Shown here: positions 1-10,229 of the stretch, in pieces
Layout: each line of letters begins with the position of its first letter
Numbering within the stretch: position 1 is the first letter of the stretch
Notes under the pieces: model-generated
The model's database searches: none
What the model was told of the DNA's origin: nothing
What the model saw: only the letters and a program-made list of their open reading frames with translations
NCBI RefSeq assembly: GCF_900215245.1
Contig: NZ_LT907842.1
Span: 3,100,001-3,164,000, forward strand
Direction of reading: 5' to 3'
From: Pseudomonas fluorescens
GTDB taxonomy: Bacteria > Pseudomonadota > Gammaproteobacteria > Pseudomonadales > Pseudomonadaceae
DNA: 64,000 nt
Made by a program: the position numbers and the translations under genes

Positions 1-241
1 CGAAAGACTTTTTAGGAAATAGCAAACAAAATAGGCCGCGAATCATGCCGATGACTTGATGTGTTGTCAAGGGCGGCTGATGCGAACTGCTGAGTGGTCG
101 ATCTGAAGAGGCGGGTGATTTATTTCCGGCGCTTGACCTGTAAACTCGCGAGCTTTGGCTCTGTGCTGTTGCAGGCGCGCAGTATCGCATAAGTGGGCGC
201 TTTGTTCGCCTGCTCTTTATCTATAGGCGCAAACTCTTTCA
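1..241. other. Intergenic region upstream of murJ
   Basis: No convincing coding region is seen. In Pseudomonas the 30S protein gene rpsT usually lies just outside this edge, so the stretch probably holds the upstream promoters of the murJ side, but no clear paired -35/-10 could be assigned. Confidence 0.4.
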
Positions 242-1780
242 ATGAATCTGCTCAAATCGTTGGCTGCCGTCAGCTCTATCACCATGATTTCCCGGGTTTT
301 GGGGTTCGTGCGTGACACCCTGCTGGCACGCATTTTTGGCGCCAGCATGGCCACGGATGCATTCTTTATTGCCTTTAAACTGCCCAATCTGCTGCGGCGG
401 ATCTTCGCGGAGGGCGCTTTTTCTCAAGCTTTCGTGCCGATCCTGGCCGAGTACAAGACCCAGCAGGGTGAAGAGGCAACCCGCACGTTTATTGCCTACG
501 TCTCGGGCCTGCTGACGCTGGTACTGATGTTGGTGACCATCGTCGGTATGCTGGCTGCGCCCTGGGTGATCTGGGCCACGGCGCCGGGTTTTGCCAACAC
601 GCCGGAAAAATTCGCGCTGACCACTGATCTGCTGCGGGTGACCTTCCCCTATATATTGCTGATTTCTCTGTCGTCCCTGGCCGGGGCGATCCTCAATACC
701 TGGAACCGCTTCTCGGTGCCAGCCTTCGTGCCGACCCTGCTGAACGTCAGCATGATTATTTTCGCGCTGTTCCTCACGCCTTACTTCGACCCGCCGGTCA
801 TGGCTCTGGGCTGGGCGGTACTGGCGGGTGGCCTGGCGCAGTTGCTCTACCAACTGCCGCACCTGAAAAAGATCGGCATGCTCGTGCTGCCACGTCTTAA
901 CCTCAAGGACACCGGCGTATGGCGCGTAATGCGCAATATGCTGCCGGCGATCCTGGGGGTGTCGGTCAGTCAGATCTCGCTGATCATCAACACTGCGTTT
1001 GCCTCGCTGCTGGTCTCCGGTTCGGTGTCGTGGATGTACTACGCCGATCGCCTGATGGAACTGCCGTCCGGTGTGCTTGGCGTGGCCTTGGGCACGATTT
1101 TGCTGCCAACCTTGTCGCGCACCTATGCCAGTAAGGACTGCCACGAGTATTCACGCATCCTCGACTGGGGCCTGCGCCTGTGCTTCATGCTGGTGCTGCC
1201 CTGTTCCCTGGCGTTGGGCATCCTGGCTGAGCCGTTGACCGTATCGTTGTTCCAGTACGGTCAGTTCAGCGCATTTGACGCGTCGATGACCCAACGTGCA
1301 TTGGTCGCTTACTCCGTCGGTTTGCTCGGCATTATTGTGATCAAGGTGCTGGCCCCAGGCTTCTACGCCCAGCAAAATATCCGCACGCCGGTCAAAATCG
1401 CGATCTTCACCCTGATCGTTACCCAGTTGCTCAACCTGGTATTTATCGGCCCGTTGGCGCATGCCGGCCTGGCCCTGGCTATCAGCATCGGTGCCTGCAT
1501 CAATGCCGGTCTGCTGTTTTATCAGCTGCGCAAGCAGCAGATGTTCCAGCCGCAGCCGGGCTGGGGAATGTTTGCCCTCAAGCTGGTGGTCGCGGTAGCG
1601 GCAATGTCAGCGGTGTTGCTGGGCCTGATGCACTTTATGCCGGCCTGGGATCAAGGCCCTATGCTGGAGCGCTTCATGCGCCTTGGCGTGTTGGTGGTCG
1701 CTGGTGTGGTGGTGTACTTCGGGATGTTGCTGCTGCAAGGCTTCCGCCTGCGGGATTTCAATCGCAAGTCGCTGGGATAG
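242..1780 (+). CDS. murJ: Lipid II flippase MurJ (MviN)
   Basis: Inner-membrane flippase of the MOP superfamily that moves lipid II, the peptidoglycan precursor, to the periplasmic side. The 512-residue product is full length and almost entirely hydrophobic helices, as expected for 14 membrane spans. The arginine and aspartate residues known to be essential in E. coli MurJ fall at the same numbers here: R18, R24, D39, R52 and R270. The start [12 protein letters not shown] matches the family N-terminus, although the ribosome-binding site is weak. It heads the conserved murJ-ribF-ileS-lspA-fkpB-ispH series. Identification is secure. Confidence 0.97.
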   Translation: MNLLKSLAAVSSITMISRVLGFVRDTLLARIFGASMATDAFFIAFKLPNLLRRIFAEGAFSQAFVPILAEYKTQQGEEATRTFIAYVSGLLTLVLMLVTIVGMLAAPWVIWATAPGFANTPEKFALTTDLLRVTFPYILLISLSSLAGAILNTWNRFSVPAFVPTLLNVSMIIFALFLTPYFDPPVMALGWAVLAGGLAQLLYQLPHLKKIGMLVLPRLNLKDTGVWRVMRNMLPAILGVSVSQISLIINTAFASLLVSGSVSWMYYADRLMELPSGVLGVALGTILLPTLSRTYASKDCHEYSRILDWGLRLCFMLVLPCSLALGILAEPLTVSLFQYGQFSAFDASMTQRALVAYSVGLLGIIVIKVLAPGFYAQQNIRTPVKIAIFTLIVTQLLNLVFIGPLAHAGLALAISIGACINAGLLFYQLRKQQMFQPQPGWGMFALKLVVAVAAMSAVLLGLMHFMPAWDQGPMLERFMRLGVLVVAGVVVYFGMLLLQGFRLRDFNRKSLG

Positions 1781-1865
1781 AGGGTTTGCCGCGATAAAAC
1801 GGTTGTTTTATCGATTCGATCCATTTGGCCTGTGCTGTTGCCTGTCGTCCGGGGCCGGGTGTGGT

Positions 1866-1871
1866 TATAAT
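1866..1871 (+). promoter_or_regulatory. Probable -10 box upstream of ribF
   Basis: A perfect TATAAT lies 28 bases before the chosen ribF ATG in the 119-base murJ-ribF gap. No good -35 hexamer is visible at 16-18 bases upstream, so the promoter would rely on a weak -35 or on flanking contacts. Only the -10 is seen directly. Confidence 0.4.
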
Positions 1872-1899
1872 CGACCACTTTATGAGCAAGAAGCGCGTT

Positions 1900-2838
1900 A
1901 TGCAGCTGGTTCGAGGTCTCCACAACCTGCGCCCCCAGCATCGGGGCTGCGTCGCCACTATTGGCAACTTTGACGGTGTTCACCGTGGCCACCAGGCTAT
2001 CCTGGCCCGGCTGCGCGAGCGAGCGGTCGAGTTGGGCGTGCCCAGCTGCGTGGTGATTTTTGAACCACAGCCGCGGGAATTCTTTACCCCCGAAACGGCG
2101 CCGGCACGTTTGGCCCGTCTGCGCGACAAGCTGCAACTGCTGGCTGAAGAGGGCGTGGACCGGGTCCTTTGCCTGGCCTTCAACCAGCGCTTGCAAAGCC
2201 TCAGCGCTGCCGAGTTCGTTGACCGTATTCTGGTGGATGGCCTGGGCGTACAGCACCTGGAGGTCGGCGACGACTTCCGTTTCGGTTGCGACCGCGTCGG
2301 GGATTTCGACTTCCTGCAACACGCCGGCGTTAATCAAGGTTTTACCGTCGAAGCCGCGCAAACCGTCGAACTGGACGGCCTGCGCGTGAGCAGTACCCAG
2401 GTGCGTAACGCCTTGGCCGCTGCCGACTTCGCCTTGGCCGAGCGTTTGCTCGGTCGCCCGTTCCGCATTGCCGGGCGGGTACTGCACGGCCAGAAGCTGG
2501 CGCGCCAACTGGGCACGCCAACCGCCAACGTGCAACTCAAGCGCCGTCGTGTGCCACTCACCGGGGTTTACCTGGTGAGCGTCGACATCGATGGTCAATC
2601 GTGGCCGGGAGTCGCCAATATAGGCGTCAGGCCCACGGTTGCAGGTGATGGCAAGGCCCACCTGGAAGTTCACCTTTTGGATTTTGCCGGTGATTTGTAT
2701 GACCGGCGTTTGACGGTGGTTTTCCACCAGAAGCTGCGTGAAGAGCAGCGTTTCGCCTCCCTTGAGGCGTTGAAAACGGCGATCAATGCGGATGTCGCCG
2801 CCGCCCGTGCACTAGCCGCACCTAGCGCCCATCGCTAA
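1900..2838 (+). CDS. ribF: Bifunctional riboflavin kinase / FAD synthetase
   Basis: Converts riboflavin to FMN and FMN to FAD in the cytoplasm. The N-terminal adenylyltransferase domain shows the nucleotidyltransferase signature GNFDGVHRGH at residues 22-31. The C-terminal flavokinase domain carries the GTPTAN motif at 205-210. The open frame extends upstream to 1825, but the start MQLVRGLHNL at 1900 matches the family and gives the usual 312 residues; the in-frame ATG at 1882 is a less likely alternative. It lies 14 bases before ileS and is probably co-transcribed with it. Confidence 0.96.
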   Translation: MQLVRGLHNLRPQHRGCVATIGNFDGVHRGHQAILARLRERAVELGVPSCVVIFEPQPREFFTPETAPARLARLRDKLQLLAEEGVDRVLCLAFNQRLQSLSAAEFVDRILVDGLGVQHLEVGDDFRFGCDRVGDFDFLQHAGVNQGFTVEAAQTVELDGLRVSSTQVRNALAAADFALAERLLGRPFRIAGRVLHGQKLARQLGTPTANVQLKRRRVPLTGVYLVSVDIDGQSWPGVANIGVRPTVAGDGKAHLEVHLLDFAGDLYDRRLTVVFHQKLREEQRFASLEALKTAINADVAAARALAAPSAHR

Positions 2839-2852
2839 CCGAAGAGCCTTAA

Positions 2853-5684
2853 ATGACCGACTATAAAGCCACGCTAAACCTTCCGGACACCGCCTTCCCA
2901 ATGAAGGCCGGCCTGCCACAGCGCGAACCGCAGATCCTGCAGCGCTGGGACAGTATTGGCCTGTACGGAAAGTTGCGCGAAATTGGCAAGGATCGTCCGA
3001 AGTTCGTCCTGCACGACGGCCCTCCTTATGCCAACGGCACGATTCACATCGGTCATGCGCTGAACAAAATTCTCAAGGACATGATCCTGCGCTCGAAAAC
3101 CCTGTCGGGTTTTGACGCGCCGTATGTCCCGGGCTGGGACTGCCATGGCCTGCCGATCGAACACAAAGTCGAAGTGACCTACGGCAAAAACCTGGGCGCG
3201 GATAAAACCCGCGAACTGTGCCGTGCCTACGCCACTGAGCAGATCGAAGGGCAGAAGTCCGAATTCATCCGCCTGGGCGTGCTGGGTGAGTGGGACAACC
3301 CGTACAAGACCATGAACTTCAAGAACGAGGCCGGTGAAATCCGTGCCTTGGCTGAAATCGTCAAAGGCGGTTTTGTGTTCAAGGGCCTCAAGCCCGTGAA
3401 CTGGTGCTTCGACTGCGGTTCGGCCCTGGCTGAGGCGGAAGTCGAATACGAAGACAAGAAGTCCTCGACCATCGACGTGGCCTTCCCGATCGCCGACGAC
3501 GCCAAGCTGGCCGAGGCCTTTGGCCTGGCAAGCCTGAGCAAACCGGCGGCCATCGTGATCTGGACCACCACCCCGTGGACCATCCCGGCCAACCAGGCGC
3601 TGAACGTGCACCCGGAATTCACCTACGCCCTGGTGGACGTCGGTGATCGCCTGCTGGTGCTGGCCGAGGAAATGGTCGAGGCCTGCCTGGCGCGCTACGA
3701 ACTGCAAGGTTCGGTGATCGCCACCACCACCGGCTCCGCGCTGGAACTGATCAACTTCCGTCACCCGTTCTATGACCGCCTGTCGCCGGTTTACCTGGCT
3801 GACTACGTCGAACTGGGTTCGGGTACGGGTGTGGTTCACTCCGCACCGGCCTACGGCGTTGACGACTTCGTGACCTGCAAAGCCTACGGTATGGTCAACG
3901 ATGACATCCTCAACCCGGTGCAGAGCAATGGTGTGTACGCGCCATCGCTGGAGTTCTTCGGCGGCCAGTTCATCTTCAAGGCTAACGAGCCGATCATCGA
4001 CAAACTGCGTGAAGTCGGTGCGCTGCTGCACACCGAAACCATCAAGCACAGCTACATGCACTGCTGGCGCCACAAAACCCCGCTGATCTACCGCGCCACC
4101 GCGCAGTGGTTTATCGGCATGGACAAAGAGCCGACCAGCGGCGACACCCTGCGTGTGCGCTCGCTCAAAGCCATCGAAGACACCAAGTTTGTCCCGGCCT
4201 GGGGCCAGGCGCGCCTGCACTCGATGATCGCCAATCGTCCGGACTGGTGCATCTCCCGCCAGCGTAACTGGGGCGTACCGATCCCGTTCTTCCTGAACAA
4301 GGAAAGCGGCGAGCTGCACCCACGCACCGTCGAGCTGATGGAAGCCGTGGCCTTGCGCGTTGAACAGGAAGGCATCGAAGCCTGGTTCAAGCTGGACGCC
4401 GCCGAGCTGCTGGGCGACGAAGCGCCGCTGTACGACAAGATCAGCGACACCCTCGACGTGTGGTTCGACTCGGGCACCACCCACTGGCACGTGCTGCGTG
4501 GTTCGCACCCGATGGGCCATGAGACCGGCCCGCGCGCCGACCTCTACCTGGAAGGCTCGGACCAACACCGTGGCTGGTTCCACTCGTCGCTGCTGACCGG
4601 TTGCGCCATCGACAATCACGCGCCGTACCGCGAACTGCTGACCCACGGCTTCACCGTCGACGAAACGGGCCGCAAGATGTCCAAGTCGCTGAAGAACGTG
4701 ATCGAGCCGAAGAAGATCAATGACACCCTGGGCGCCGACATCATGCGTCTGTGGGTGGCCTCGACCGATTACTCGGGCGAAATCGCCGTGTCGGACCAGA
4801 TCCTGGCCCGTAGCGCCGATGCCTACCGCCGTATCCGTAATACCGCACGCTTCCTGCTGTCGAACCTGACCGGTTTCAACCCGGCCACCGACATCCTGCC
4901 GGCCGAGGACATGCTTGCCCTGGACCGTTGGGCTGTGGACCGTACCCTGTTGCTGCAACGCGAGTTGCAGGAGCACTACGGTGAATACCGTTTCTGGAAC
5001 GTGTACTCCAAGATCCACAACTTCTGCGTGCAGGAGCTGGGTGGTTTCTACCTCGACATCATCAAGGACCGCCAATACACCACCGGCGCCAACAGCAAGG
5101 CGCGCCGATCGGCGCAGACCGCGCTGTATCACATCTCTGAAGCGCTGGTGCGCTGGATCGCACCGATCCTGGCCTTCACCGCCGACGAGCTGTGGGAATA
5201 CCTGCCGGGCGAGCGTAACGAGTCGGTGATGCTCAACACCTGGTACGAAGGTTTGACCGAACTGCCGGCCGACTTCGAACTGGGCCGCGAGTACTGGGAA
5301 GGCGTGATGGCCGTCAAAGTTGCGGTGAACAAGGAGCTGGAAGTTCAGCGTGCGGCCAAGGCCGTCGGTGGCAACCTGCAAGCCGAAGTCACCCTGTTTG
5401 CCGAGGACGGCCTGACCGCCGACCTGGCCAAGCTGAGCAACGAACTGCGCTTCGTGCTGATCACCTCCACCGCCAGCCTGGCACCGTTTGCCCAGGCACC
5501 TGCGGACGCGGTGGCCACCGAAGTACCGGGCCTCAAGCTCAAAGTCGTCAAGTCGGCCTTCCCGAAGTGCGCCCGTTGCTGGCACTGCCGTGAAGACGTG
5601 GGCGTGAACCCTGAGCATCCGGAAATCTGCGGTCGCTGTGTCGATAACATTTCGGGTGATGGCGAGGTTCGCCACTATGCCTAA
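2853..5684 (+). CDS. ileS: Isoleucyl-tRNA synthetase
   Basis: Class I aminoacyl-tRNA synthetase that charges tRNA-Ile and edits mischarged valine. The protein has 943 residues, the usual size for the eubacterial form. The HIGH signature is at 65-68 and KMSKS at 608-612. A C-terminal zinc ribbon is present with Cys906, Cys909, Cys926 and Cys929. The last bases overlap the start of lspA, so translation of the two genes is probably coupled. Long open frames on the opposite strand are GC-driven shadows. Confidence 0.98.
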   Translation: MTDYKATLNLPDTAFPMKAGLPQREPQILQRWDSIGLYGKLREIGKDRPKFVLHDGPPYANGTIHIGHALNKILKDMILRSKTLSGFDAPYVPGWDCHGLPIEHKVEVTYGKNLGADKTRELCRAYATEQIEGQKSEFIRLGVLGEWDNPYKTMNFKNEAGEIRALAEIVKGGFVFKGLKPVNWCFDCGSALAEAEVEYEDKKSSTIDVAFPIADDAKLAEAFGLASLSKPAAIVIWTTTPWTIPANQALNVHPEFTYALVDVGDRLLVLAEEMVEACLARYELQGSVIATTTGSALELINFRHPFYDRLSPVYLADYVELGSGTGVVHSAPAYGVDDFVTCKAYGMVNDDILNPVQSNGVYAPSLEFFGGQFIFKANEPIIDKLREVGALLHTETIKHSYMHCWRHKTPLIYRATAQWFIGMDKEPTSGDTLRVRSLKAIEDTKFVPAWGQARLHSMIANRPDWCISRQRNWGVPIPFFLNKESGELHPRTVELMEAVALRVEQEGIEAWFKLDAAELLGDEAPLYDKISDTLDVWFDSGTTHWHVLRGSHPMGHETGPRADLYLEGSDQHRGWFHSSLLTGCAIDNHAPYRELLTHGFTVDETGRKMSKSLKNVIEPKKINDTLGADIMRLWVASTDYSGEIAVSDQILARSADAYRRIRNTARFLLSNLTGFNPATDILPAEDMLALDRWAVDRTLLLQRELQEHYGEYRFWNVYSKIHNFCVQELGGFYLDIIKDRQYTTGANSKARRSAQTALYHISEALVRWIAPILAFTADELWEYLPGERNESVMLNTWYEGLTELPADFELGREYWEGVMAVKVAVNKELEVQRAAKAVGGNLQAEVTLFAEDGLTADLAKLSNELRFVLITSTASLAPFAQAPADAVATEVPGLKLKVVKSAFPKCARCWHCREDVGVNPEHPEICGRCVDNISGDGEVRHYA

Positions 5685-6189
5685 CGCTTCCAGCCGTTTC
5701 GGACGTCTGGGCTGGCTCGTACTGAGCGTGCTGGTGCTGGTCATTGACCAGCTCAGCAAGGCTCACTTCGAAGGTGCCTTACAGATGTACCAGCAGATTG
5801 TGGTCATTCCTGACTACTTCAGCTGGACCCTGGCCTACAACACCGGCGCTGCCTTCAGCTTTCTTGCTGACAGCTCCGGCTGGCAGCGCTGGCTGTTCGC
5901 GCTGATCGCCGTGGTGGTCAGTGCGGTGCTGGTGGTCTGGCTCAAGCGTCTGGGCCGTGATGACACCTGGCTGGCGATTGCCCTGGCGTTGGTGCTGGGC
6001 GGCGCGCTGGGCAACCTGTACGACCGCATTGCCCTGGGCCATGTAATCGACTTTATCCTGGTGCATTGGCAGAACCGCTGGTATTTCCCGGCGTTCAACT
6101 TTGCCGACAGCGCCATCACCGTCGGTGCAATCATGCTGGCGTTGGACATGTTCAAAAGTAAGAAAACCGGAGAGACCGTCAATGACTGA
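5677..6189 (+). CDS. lspA: Lipoprotein signal peptidase (signal peptidase II)
   Basis: Aspartyl protease of the inner membrane that cleaves the signal peptide of diacylglyceryl-prolipoproteins before the lipidated Cys. The product has 170 residues and four hydrophobic helices. The catalytic dyad is visible as Asp125 (in HVIDF) and Asp144 (in FADSA). I chose the ATG at 5677 (MPNASSRFG), which overlaps the end of ileS by 8 bases; an upstream in-frame ATG at 5638 lies inside ileS and would add a non-family leader. The 3' end overlaps fkpB by 8 bases. Confidence 0.96.
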   Translation: MPNASSRFGRLGWLVLSVLVLVIDQLSKAHFEGALQMYQQIVVIPDYFSWTLAYNTGAAFSFLADSSGWQRWLFALIAVVVSAVLVVWLKRLGRDDTWLAIALALVLGGALGNLYDRIALGHVIDFILVHWQNRWYFPAFNFADSAITVGAIMLALDMFKSKKTGETVND

Positions 6190-6634
6190 TCAGGTATTGG
6201 CTGAGCAACGCATCGGCCAGAACACGGAAGTCACTTTGCATTTCGCATTGCGCCTGGAGAATGGCGACACGGTCGACAGTACGTTCGACAAAGCCCCGGC
6301 GACCTTCAAGGTCGGTGATGGCAACCTGCTGCCGGGTTTTGAAGCCGCGCTGTTCGGTTTCAAGGCTGGCGACAAGCGCACCCTGCAGATCCTGCCGGAA
6401 AACGCCTTTGGCCAGCCCAACCCGCAAAACGTGCAGATCATCCCGCGTTCGCAGTTCCAGGACATGGACCTGTCGGAAGGTCTGCTGGTGATCTTCAACG
6501 ACGCGGCGAATACCGAGCTGCCCGGCGTGGTGAAAACCTTCGATGACACGCAAGTGACCATCGACTTCAACCACCCGTTGGCCGGTAAAACCTTGACGTT
6601 TGACGTCGAAATCATCGACGTTAAAGCGCTCTGA
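6182..6634 (+). CDS. fkpB: FKBP-type peptidyl-prolyl isomerase (SlpA/FkpB)
   Basis: A 150-residue cytoplasmic peptidyl-prolyl cis-trans isomerase of the SlyD/SlpA branch. The N-terminal half has the FKBP signature around VDSTFDKAPATFKVGDGNLLPGFE, interrupted by the insert-in-flap domain typical of SlyD-like proteins. It lacks the His-rich metal-binding tail of SlyD, which supports SlpA/FkpB. The ATG overlaps the lspA stop, and the position between lspA and ispH is conserved in gammaproteobacteria. Confidence 0.93.
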   Translation: MTDQVLAEQRIGQNTEVTLHFALRLENGDTVDSTFDKAPATFKVGDGNLLPGFEAALFGFKAGDKRTLQILPENAFGQPNPQNVQIIPRSQFQDMDLSEGLLVIFNDAANTELPGVVKTFDDTQVTIDFNHPLAGKTLTFDVEIIDVKAL

Positions 6635-6650
6635 TCGACTAAACCGGTTC

Positions 6651-6740
6651 CTGTGGGCGCTGGCTTGCCTGCGATAGCACCACCTCGGAGTACCTGATAC
6701 ACCGAGTCGTCTGTATCGCGGGCTAACCCGGCTTCCACAG
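6651..6740. repeat. REP doublet (REPIN-like inverted repeat)
   Basis: The left arm (6651-6676) and right arm (6714-6740) are imperfect inverted repeats of about 26 bases, of the type CTGTGGG-GCTGGCTTGCCTGCGAT. Such sequences are scattered through Pseudomonas intergenic regions as REP/REPIN units. It sits in the 168-base fkpB-ispH gap and could also fold as an mRNA hairpin. Confidence 0.7.
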
Positions 6741-6802
6741 AGGCTTACTCTTACAGAGTTGCGTTGATCCAATTTCTTGCCCTGCAAGACACGAGGCACA
6801 GC

Positions 6803-7750
6803 ATGCAAATCAAACTCGCCAATCCCCGTGGCTTCTGCGCGGGCGTGGACCGGGCGATCGAAATCGTTAATCGCGCCCTGGAAGTCTTCGGCCCGCCGAT
6901 TTATGTGCGCCATGAAGTCGTCCACAACAAATTCGTGGTCGAAGACCTGCGAGCACGCGGCGCTATCTTTGTCGAAGAACTCGACCAAGTGCCGGACGAC
7001 GTTATCGTCATCTTCAGCGCCCATGGTGTGTCCCAGGCGGTACGTACCGAAGCGGCCGGCCGTGGCCTGAAAGTATTCGACGCTACCTGCCCGCTGGTGA
7101 CCAAGGTGCATATCGAAGTGGCGCGTTACAGCCGTGACGGTCGTGAATGCATCCTGATTGGCCACGCTGGCCACCCGGAAGTCGAAGGCACCATGGGCCA
7201 GTACGACTCCAGCACGGGCGGTGCCATCTACCTCGTGGAAGATGAAAAGGACGTCGCCAACTTGCAGGTGCAAAACCCCGAGCGGCTGGCCTTTGTGACG
7301 CAAACCACCTTGTCGATGGACGACACCAGCCGAGTGATCGATGCCCTGCGCACGCGATTCCCGGCCATCGGCGGCCCGCGTAAGGACGACATCTGCTACG
7401 CCACGCAAAACCGTCAAGACGCGGTCAAGCAACTGGCCGATGAGTGCGATGTAGTGCTGGTGGTCGGCAGCCCTAACAGCTCCAACTCCAACCGCTTGCG
7501 CGAACTGGCTGAGCGCATGGCGACACCGGCATACCTGATCGACGGTGCTGAAGACATGCAGCGCAGCTGGTTCGACGGTGTTGAGCGTATCGGCATCACG
7601 GCGGGCGCCTCGGCGCCTGAAGTCCTGGTGCGTGGCGTGATCCAGCAGTTGCAGGCCTGGGGTGCCACCGGCGCCGATGAGTTGGCCGGTCGTGAAGAGA
7701 ACATCACGTTCTCCATGCCCAAAGAGCTGCGAGTCCGCTCGCTGCTTTGA
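6803..7750 (+). CDS. ispH: 4-hydroxy-3-methylbut-2-enyl diphosphate reductase
   Basis: Last enzyme of the MEP isoprenoid pathway, reducing HMBPP to IPP and DMAPP with a [4Fe-4S] cluster. The 315-residue protein has the three cluster ligands Cys12 ([10 protein letters not shown]), Cys96 ([10 protein letters not shown]) and Cys198 ([10 protein letters not shown]). The start at 6803 ([10 protein letters not shown]) is preceded by an ACGAGG ribosome-binding site; the earlier in-frame ATG at 6764 adds an unrelated leader. The end converges with, and overlaps by 47 bases, the fimT-like gene on the other strand. Confidence 0.97.
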   Translation: MQIKLANPRGFCAGVDRAIEIVNRALEVFGPPIYVRHEVVHNKFVVEDLRARGAIFVEELDQVPDDVIVIFSAHGVSQAVRTEAAGRGLKVFDATCPLVTKVHIEVARYSRDGRECILIGHAGHPEVEGTMGQYDSSTGGAIYLVEDEKDVANLQVQNPERLAFVTQTTLSMDDTSRVIDALRTRFPAIGGPRKDDICYATQNRQDAVKQLADECDVVLVVGSPNSSNSNRLRELAERMATPAYLIDGAEDMQRSWFDGVERIGITAGASAPEVLVRGVIQQLQAWGATGADELAGREENITFSMPKELRVRSLL

Positions 7751-8285
7751 ATGCCAGGTCGCCCGAATGATTTCGGCACACTGCCTGCTCAGTGGGTTCA
7801 CTGCGCAGGCTGATGCGCCCACTGGGGGCAAGTACCAACTGAAACAGGCTTTGCCCCTGGTCCGCGTCGCATACGTGCACCGTGCCAGCGCGAAAGCCGC
7901 CTGCTGAAAACACCGGTTCGCCCAGCCCGCTGAAGCGTACCTGGCTCTTGACCGGCCCATTGCCGACGATCGGTATTGTCCCGCTGTCCTGCCGTTCCAG
8001 CAGCACCGGGTTGGTGTCGTCCAGGATGCCGCGCCCGCTTGCGTCCAGAATCACTCGCCATCCCAGGCTCCAGTTCTCATCCTTGGCATGAATGACCACC
8101 GCACGATTGCGGGTAATGGCCTCGGTGCGTGCATAACGCAACCCGGCTGCCAGGGCGTTGACAGCCGTTTGTCGCTGCTGCGATGCAAGAAACCCCCTGA
8201 AGCCGGGTACGGCGAGGTTTGCCAGGATGCCGCTCAGCACCAGGCCGAGCAGCAGTTCGATCAGCGTGAAGCCGTGTTGTCTCAT
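7704..8285 (-). CDS. FimT/GspH-type minor pseudopilin
   Basis: Type IV pilin-like protein, 193 residues from [12 protein letters not shown]. The class III signal is textbook: a short basic leader, Gly at -1, Phe at +1, Glu at +5, then a hydrophobic helix. A prepilin peptidase would cut before FTLIE. The C-terminal GspH-like domain fits a minor pilin or priming subunit. It diverges from the pilVWXE genes. The last residues are encoded antisense to the end of ispH, so the natural C-terminus may once have been shorter. The frame also opens upstream to 8369, but the leader favours 8285. Confidence 0.85.
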   Translation of the reverse strand: MRQHGFTLIELLLGLVLSGILANLAVPGFRGFLASQQRQTAVNALAAGLRYARTEAITRNRAVVIHAKDENWSLGWRVILDASGRGILDDTNPVLLERQDSGTIPIVGNGPVKSQVRFSGLGEPVFSAGGFRAGTVHVCDADQGQSLFQLVLAPSGRISLRSEPTEQAVCRNHSGDLAFKAASGLAALWAWRT

Positions 8286-8490
8286 AGGTCGTCCCTCCGT
8301 GGACGTGTTCAGTCTTTCAGTCGGCAGGCATAGGTATAGCCCCCGGCTCTTCGCGCTGAATGATGGCATTCATGTCCAAAGTATTTCCCTTTGTTCCGAG
8401 AGCAGCGCCAGCCAAAAACCGGCGCTAGTCTTGGGCTGCACAGCAGGTTTTTACTGCTTTTTTCAGCCTTCGACAGGGAAGACGACGGTA

Positions 8491-8976
8491 ATGCTTGTTC
8501 GCCCGAACACCCACGCTGCCCCCGTTTTGCCCAGGCACCAATCCGGTATCACGCTGATCGAGGTGCTGGTGGCGGTGCTGATTCTTGCGGTTGGCCTGCT
8601 CGGCGCCGCAGTGATCCAGCTCAATGCACTCAAGCACACTGACAGCTCCAGGATGATCAGCCAGGCCAGTTTCATTGCCTACGACATGCTGGACCGGGTC
8701 CGTGCCAATTCGGGTGCTGATTACTCATGGGGCCTGAGCGAAGGTGCACCGCCCAGTACAGTGACCTCCAGCGTGCGTGATCTGGACCTGCATGATTTCG
8801 AAGCCAATATCCTCGGGTTTGCTGGAGCGAGCGCAAAAGGGTCTGTTGTGGTCAGCGGCAGCAAGGTGACCGTCAGTATCAGTTGGGACGACGCCAGGGC
8901 GGCGAACAGTGGCGGCGCACGCGAAACGTTCATCCTCACCAGTCGCGCTGCCAGCGAGCCAGGGGTGGCGCAATGA
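8491..8976 (+). CDS. pilV: Type IV pilus minor pilin PilV
   Basis: A 161-residue prepilin. The leader is longer than usual (about 18 residues, ending RHQSG) before the processing site G/ITLIEVLVAV with Glu at +5. The following hydrophobic helix and the PilV-type soluble domain support a minor pilin that helps prime pilus assembly. I chose the ATG at 8491, after GGGAAG; the open frame runs further upstream over fimT but without signal sequence character. It overlaps pilW by four bases (ATGA). Confidence 0.85.
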   Translation: MLVRPNTHAAPVLPRHQSGITLIEVLVAVLILAVGLLGAAVIQLNALKHTDSSRMISQASFIAYDMLDRVRANSGADYSWGLSEGAPPSTVTSSVRDLDLHDFEANILGFAGASAKGSVVVSGSKVTVSISWDDARAANSGGARETFILTSRAASEPGVAQ

Positions 8977-9680
8977 TTCGCCTTGCGCGGGGTTTCAGCT
9001 TGATTGAGCTGTTGCTGGCGCTGGCTATCGGGTTGGTGCTGGTACTTGGGGTCAGTCAAGTCGTCATCAGCGCGCGATCCACCCACACCAGCCAGCAGGC
9101 GGCCATGTTGCTGCAGGATGATGCGCGGTTTGTGCTGGGCAAGATGGTCCAGGATATTCGCCAGGCAGGCATGTTTGGCTGCCTGGCGACGGCCTATATC
9201 GATAATGCACCGCCAGCGTTCGATCGACCCGTTGGCTGGAGTGCTGCGAGCAGCTCAAGGTCACTGACGCTGGTCACCGCCGAAGTGGCAGGTGAGGGCG
9301 GCAAGCCTGACTGGACGGTACTTTCCGATTGCACCGGCACTGCCCAAGCCTACGCGGGCAGCGCACCACTGCCCGCGCCCGGTCAGATTCGGTTTGCGAT
9401 ACGCCAGCTCACCTACACCTTTGAGGCGGGGCAGTTGAAGGTCAGTACGCCTGCAGCGCCGGCCAGGATTGTGTTGGTGGATAATGTACAGGCGTTCGAC
9501 ATCAGTTTCGGTGTAGCGGCCCAACTCGGCTCCACTCAAGTCGTGCGCTATGACGCCAGCCCGGCTGATGAATCGCTGATACGCAGTGTGCGCATTCAGA
9601 TGACGCTTCGCGACCCGACCGGGCGAGTGAAGGATCAGGCCTACAGCGTGGTGGCTGCGCTGCGTAATCGGGTGGGGTAG
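8973..9680 (+). CDS. pilW: Type IV pilus minor pilin PilW
   Basis: A 235-residue minor pilin. The start MIRLARGFSLIELL gives a class III signal peptide cut between Gly7 and Phe8, with Glu at +5. The long C-terminal domain is of the PilW type. The ATG overlaps the pilV stop and pilX follows after seven bases, so the genes form one translationally coupled operon. Confidence 0.87.
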   Translation: MIRLARGFSLIELLLALAIGLVLVLGVSQVVISARSTHTSQQAAMLLQDDARFVLGKMVQDIRQAGMFGCLATAYIDNAPPAFDRPVGWSAASSSRSLTLVTAEVAGEGGKPDWTVLSDCTGTAQAYAGSAPLPAPGQIRFAIRQLTYTFEAGQLKVSTPAAPARIVLVDNVQAFDISFGVAAQLGSTQVVRYDASPADESLIRSVRIQMTLRDPTGRVKDQAYSVVAALRNRVG

Positions 9681-9687
9681 GGCGACC

Positions 9688-10218
9688 ATGTCGAGTTATC
9701 GCGGCTTTTATCGGCAGCAGACGGGCATGGTTTTATTGATCAGCCTGGTATTTCTATTGGTCCTGTCACTGATCGGCCTGGCTTCAATGCAAGGCGCCAT
9801 GTCTCAGCAAAAAATTGCCAGCGGCATCTGGCATCGCAATCAATCCTTTCAAAGCGCTGAAAGCGGCTTGCGGTTGGGTGAGTCGGACATCCGACGCTCA
9901 AGTCCGGTGCTGCCGTTGTGCCGCTCGATCAGTCGCTGTGTACCGCCGCAGGAGTCGTTTTCGGTGGTGGGTGCCGGGGAGAATCCTGTTTCAGCGGTGA
10001 GCTGGGTTGCCCTGAAGGGTGGGTTGTATGGGGTTCAAGCGTTGGGGCCTGGCGCAGGGCTTGTGGGTCTACCGCCTGAAACAGGCGCCGCGTTGTACCG
10101 TGTGACGGCGGTCGGGCTCAGCGGCCAGTCGCGTACGGTGCTGGAGACGGTGTATGCACAAGTAGACAAGGAGGGAGGCCCAGTATTTCGTCGGGTTTTA
10201 TGGCGGCAACTTCAATAA
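9688..10218 (+). CDS. pilX: Type IV pilus minor pilin PilX
   Basis: A 176-residue protein of the PilX type. The leader ends QQTG before MVLLISLVFLLVLSLIG and, as is usual for PilX, the Glu at +5 is absent. In P. aeruginosa PilX partners with the tip adhesin PilY1, but no pilY1 follows here. The next gene is pilE, whose ribosome-binding site lies just past the pilX stop. Confidence 0.82.
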   Translation: MSSYRGFYRQQTGMVLLISLVFLLVLSLIGLASMQGAMSQQKIASGIWHRNQSFQSAESGLRLGESDIRRSSPVLPLCRSISRCVPPQESFSVVGAGENPVSAVSWVALKGGLYGVQALGPGAGLVGLPPETGAALYRVTAVGLSGQSRTVLETVYAQVDKEGGPVFRRVLWRQLQ

Positions 10219-10229
10219 GGAGAGTATCA

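Noticed and set aside
2874-5759. Very long open frame antisense to ileS (and similar ones opposite murJ, ribF, bamD, clpB, rluD, usher)
   Set aside because: They mirror codon-position GC bias of the real genes, lack family features and ribosome-binding sites, and overlap well-identified proteins completely.
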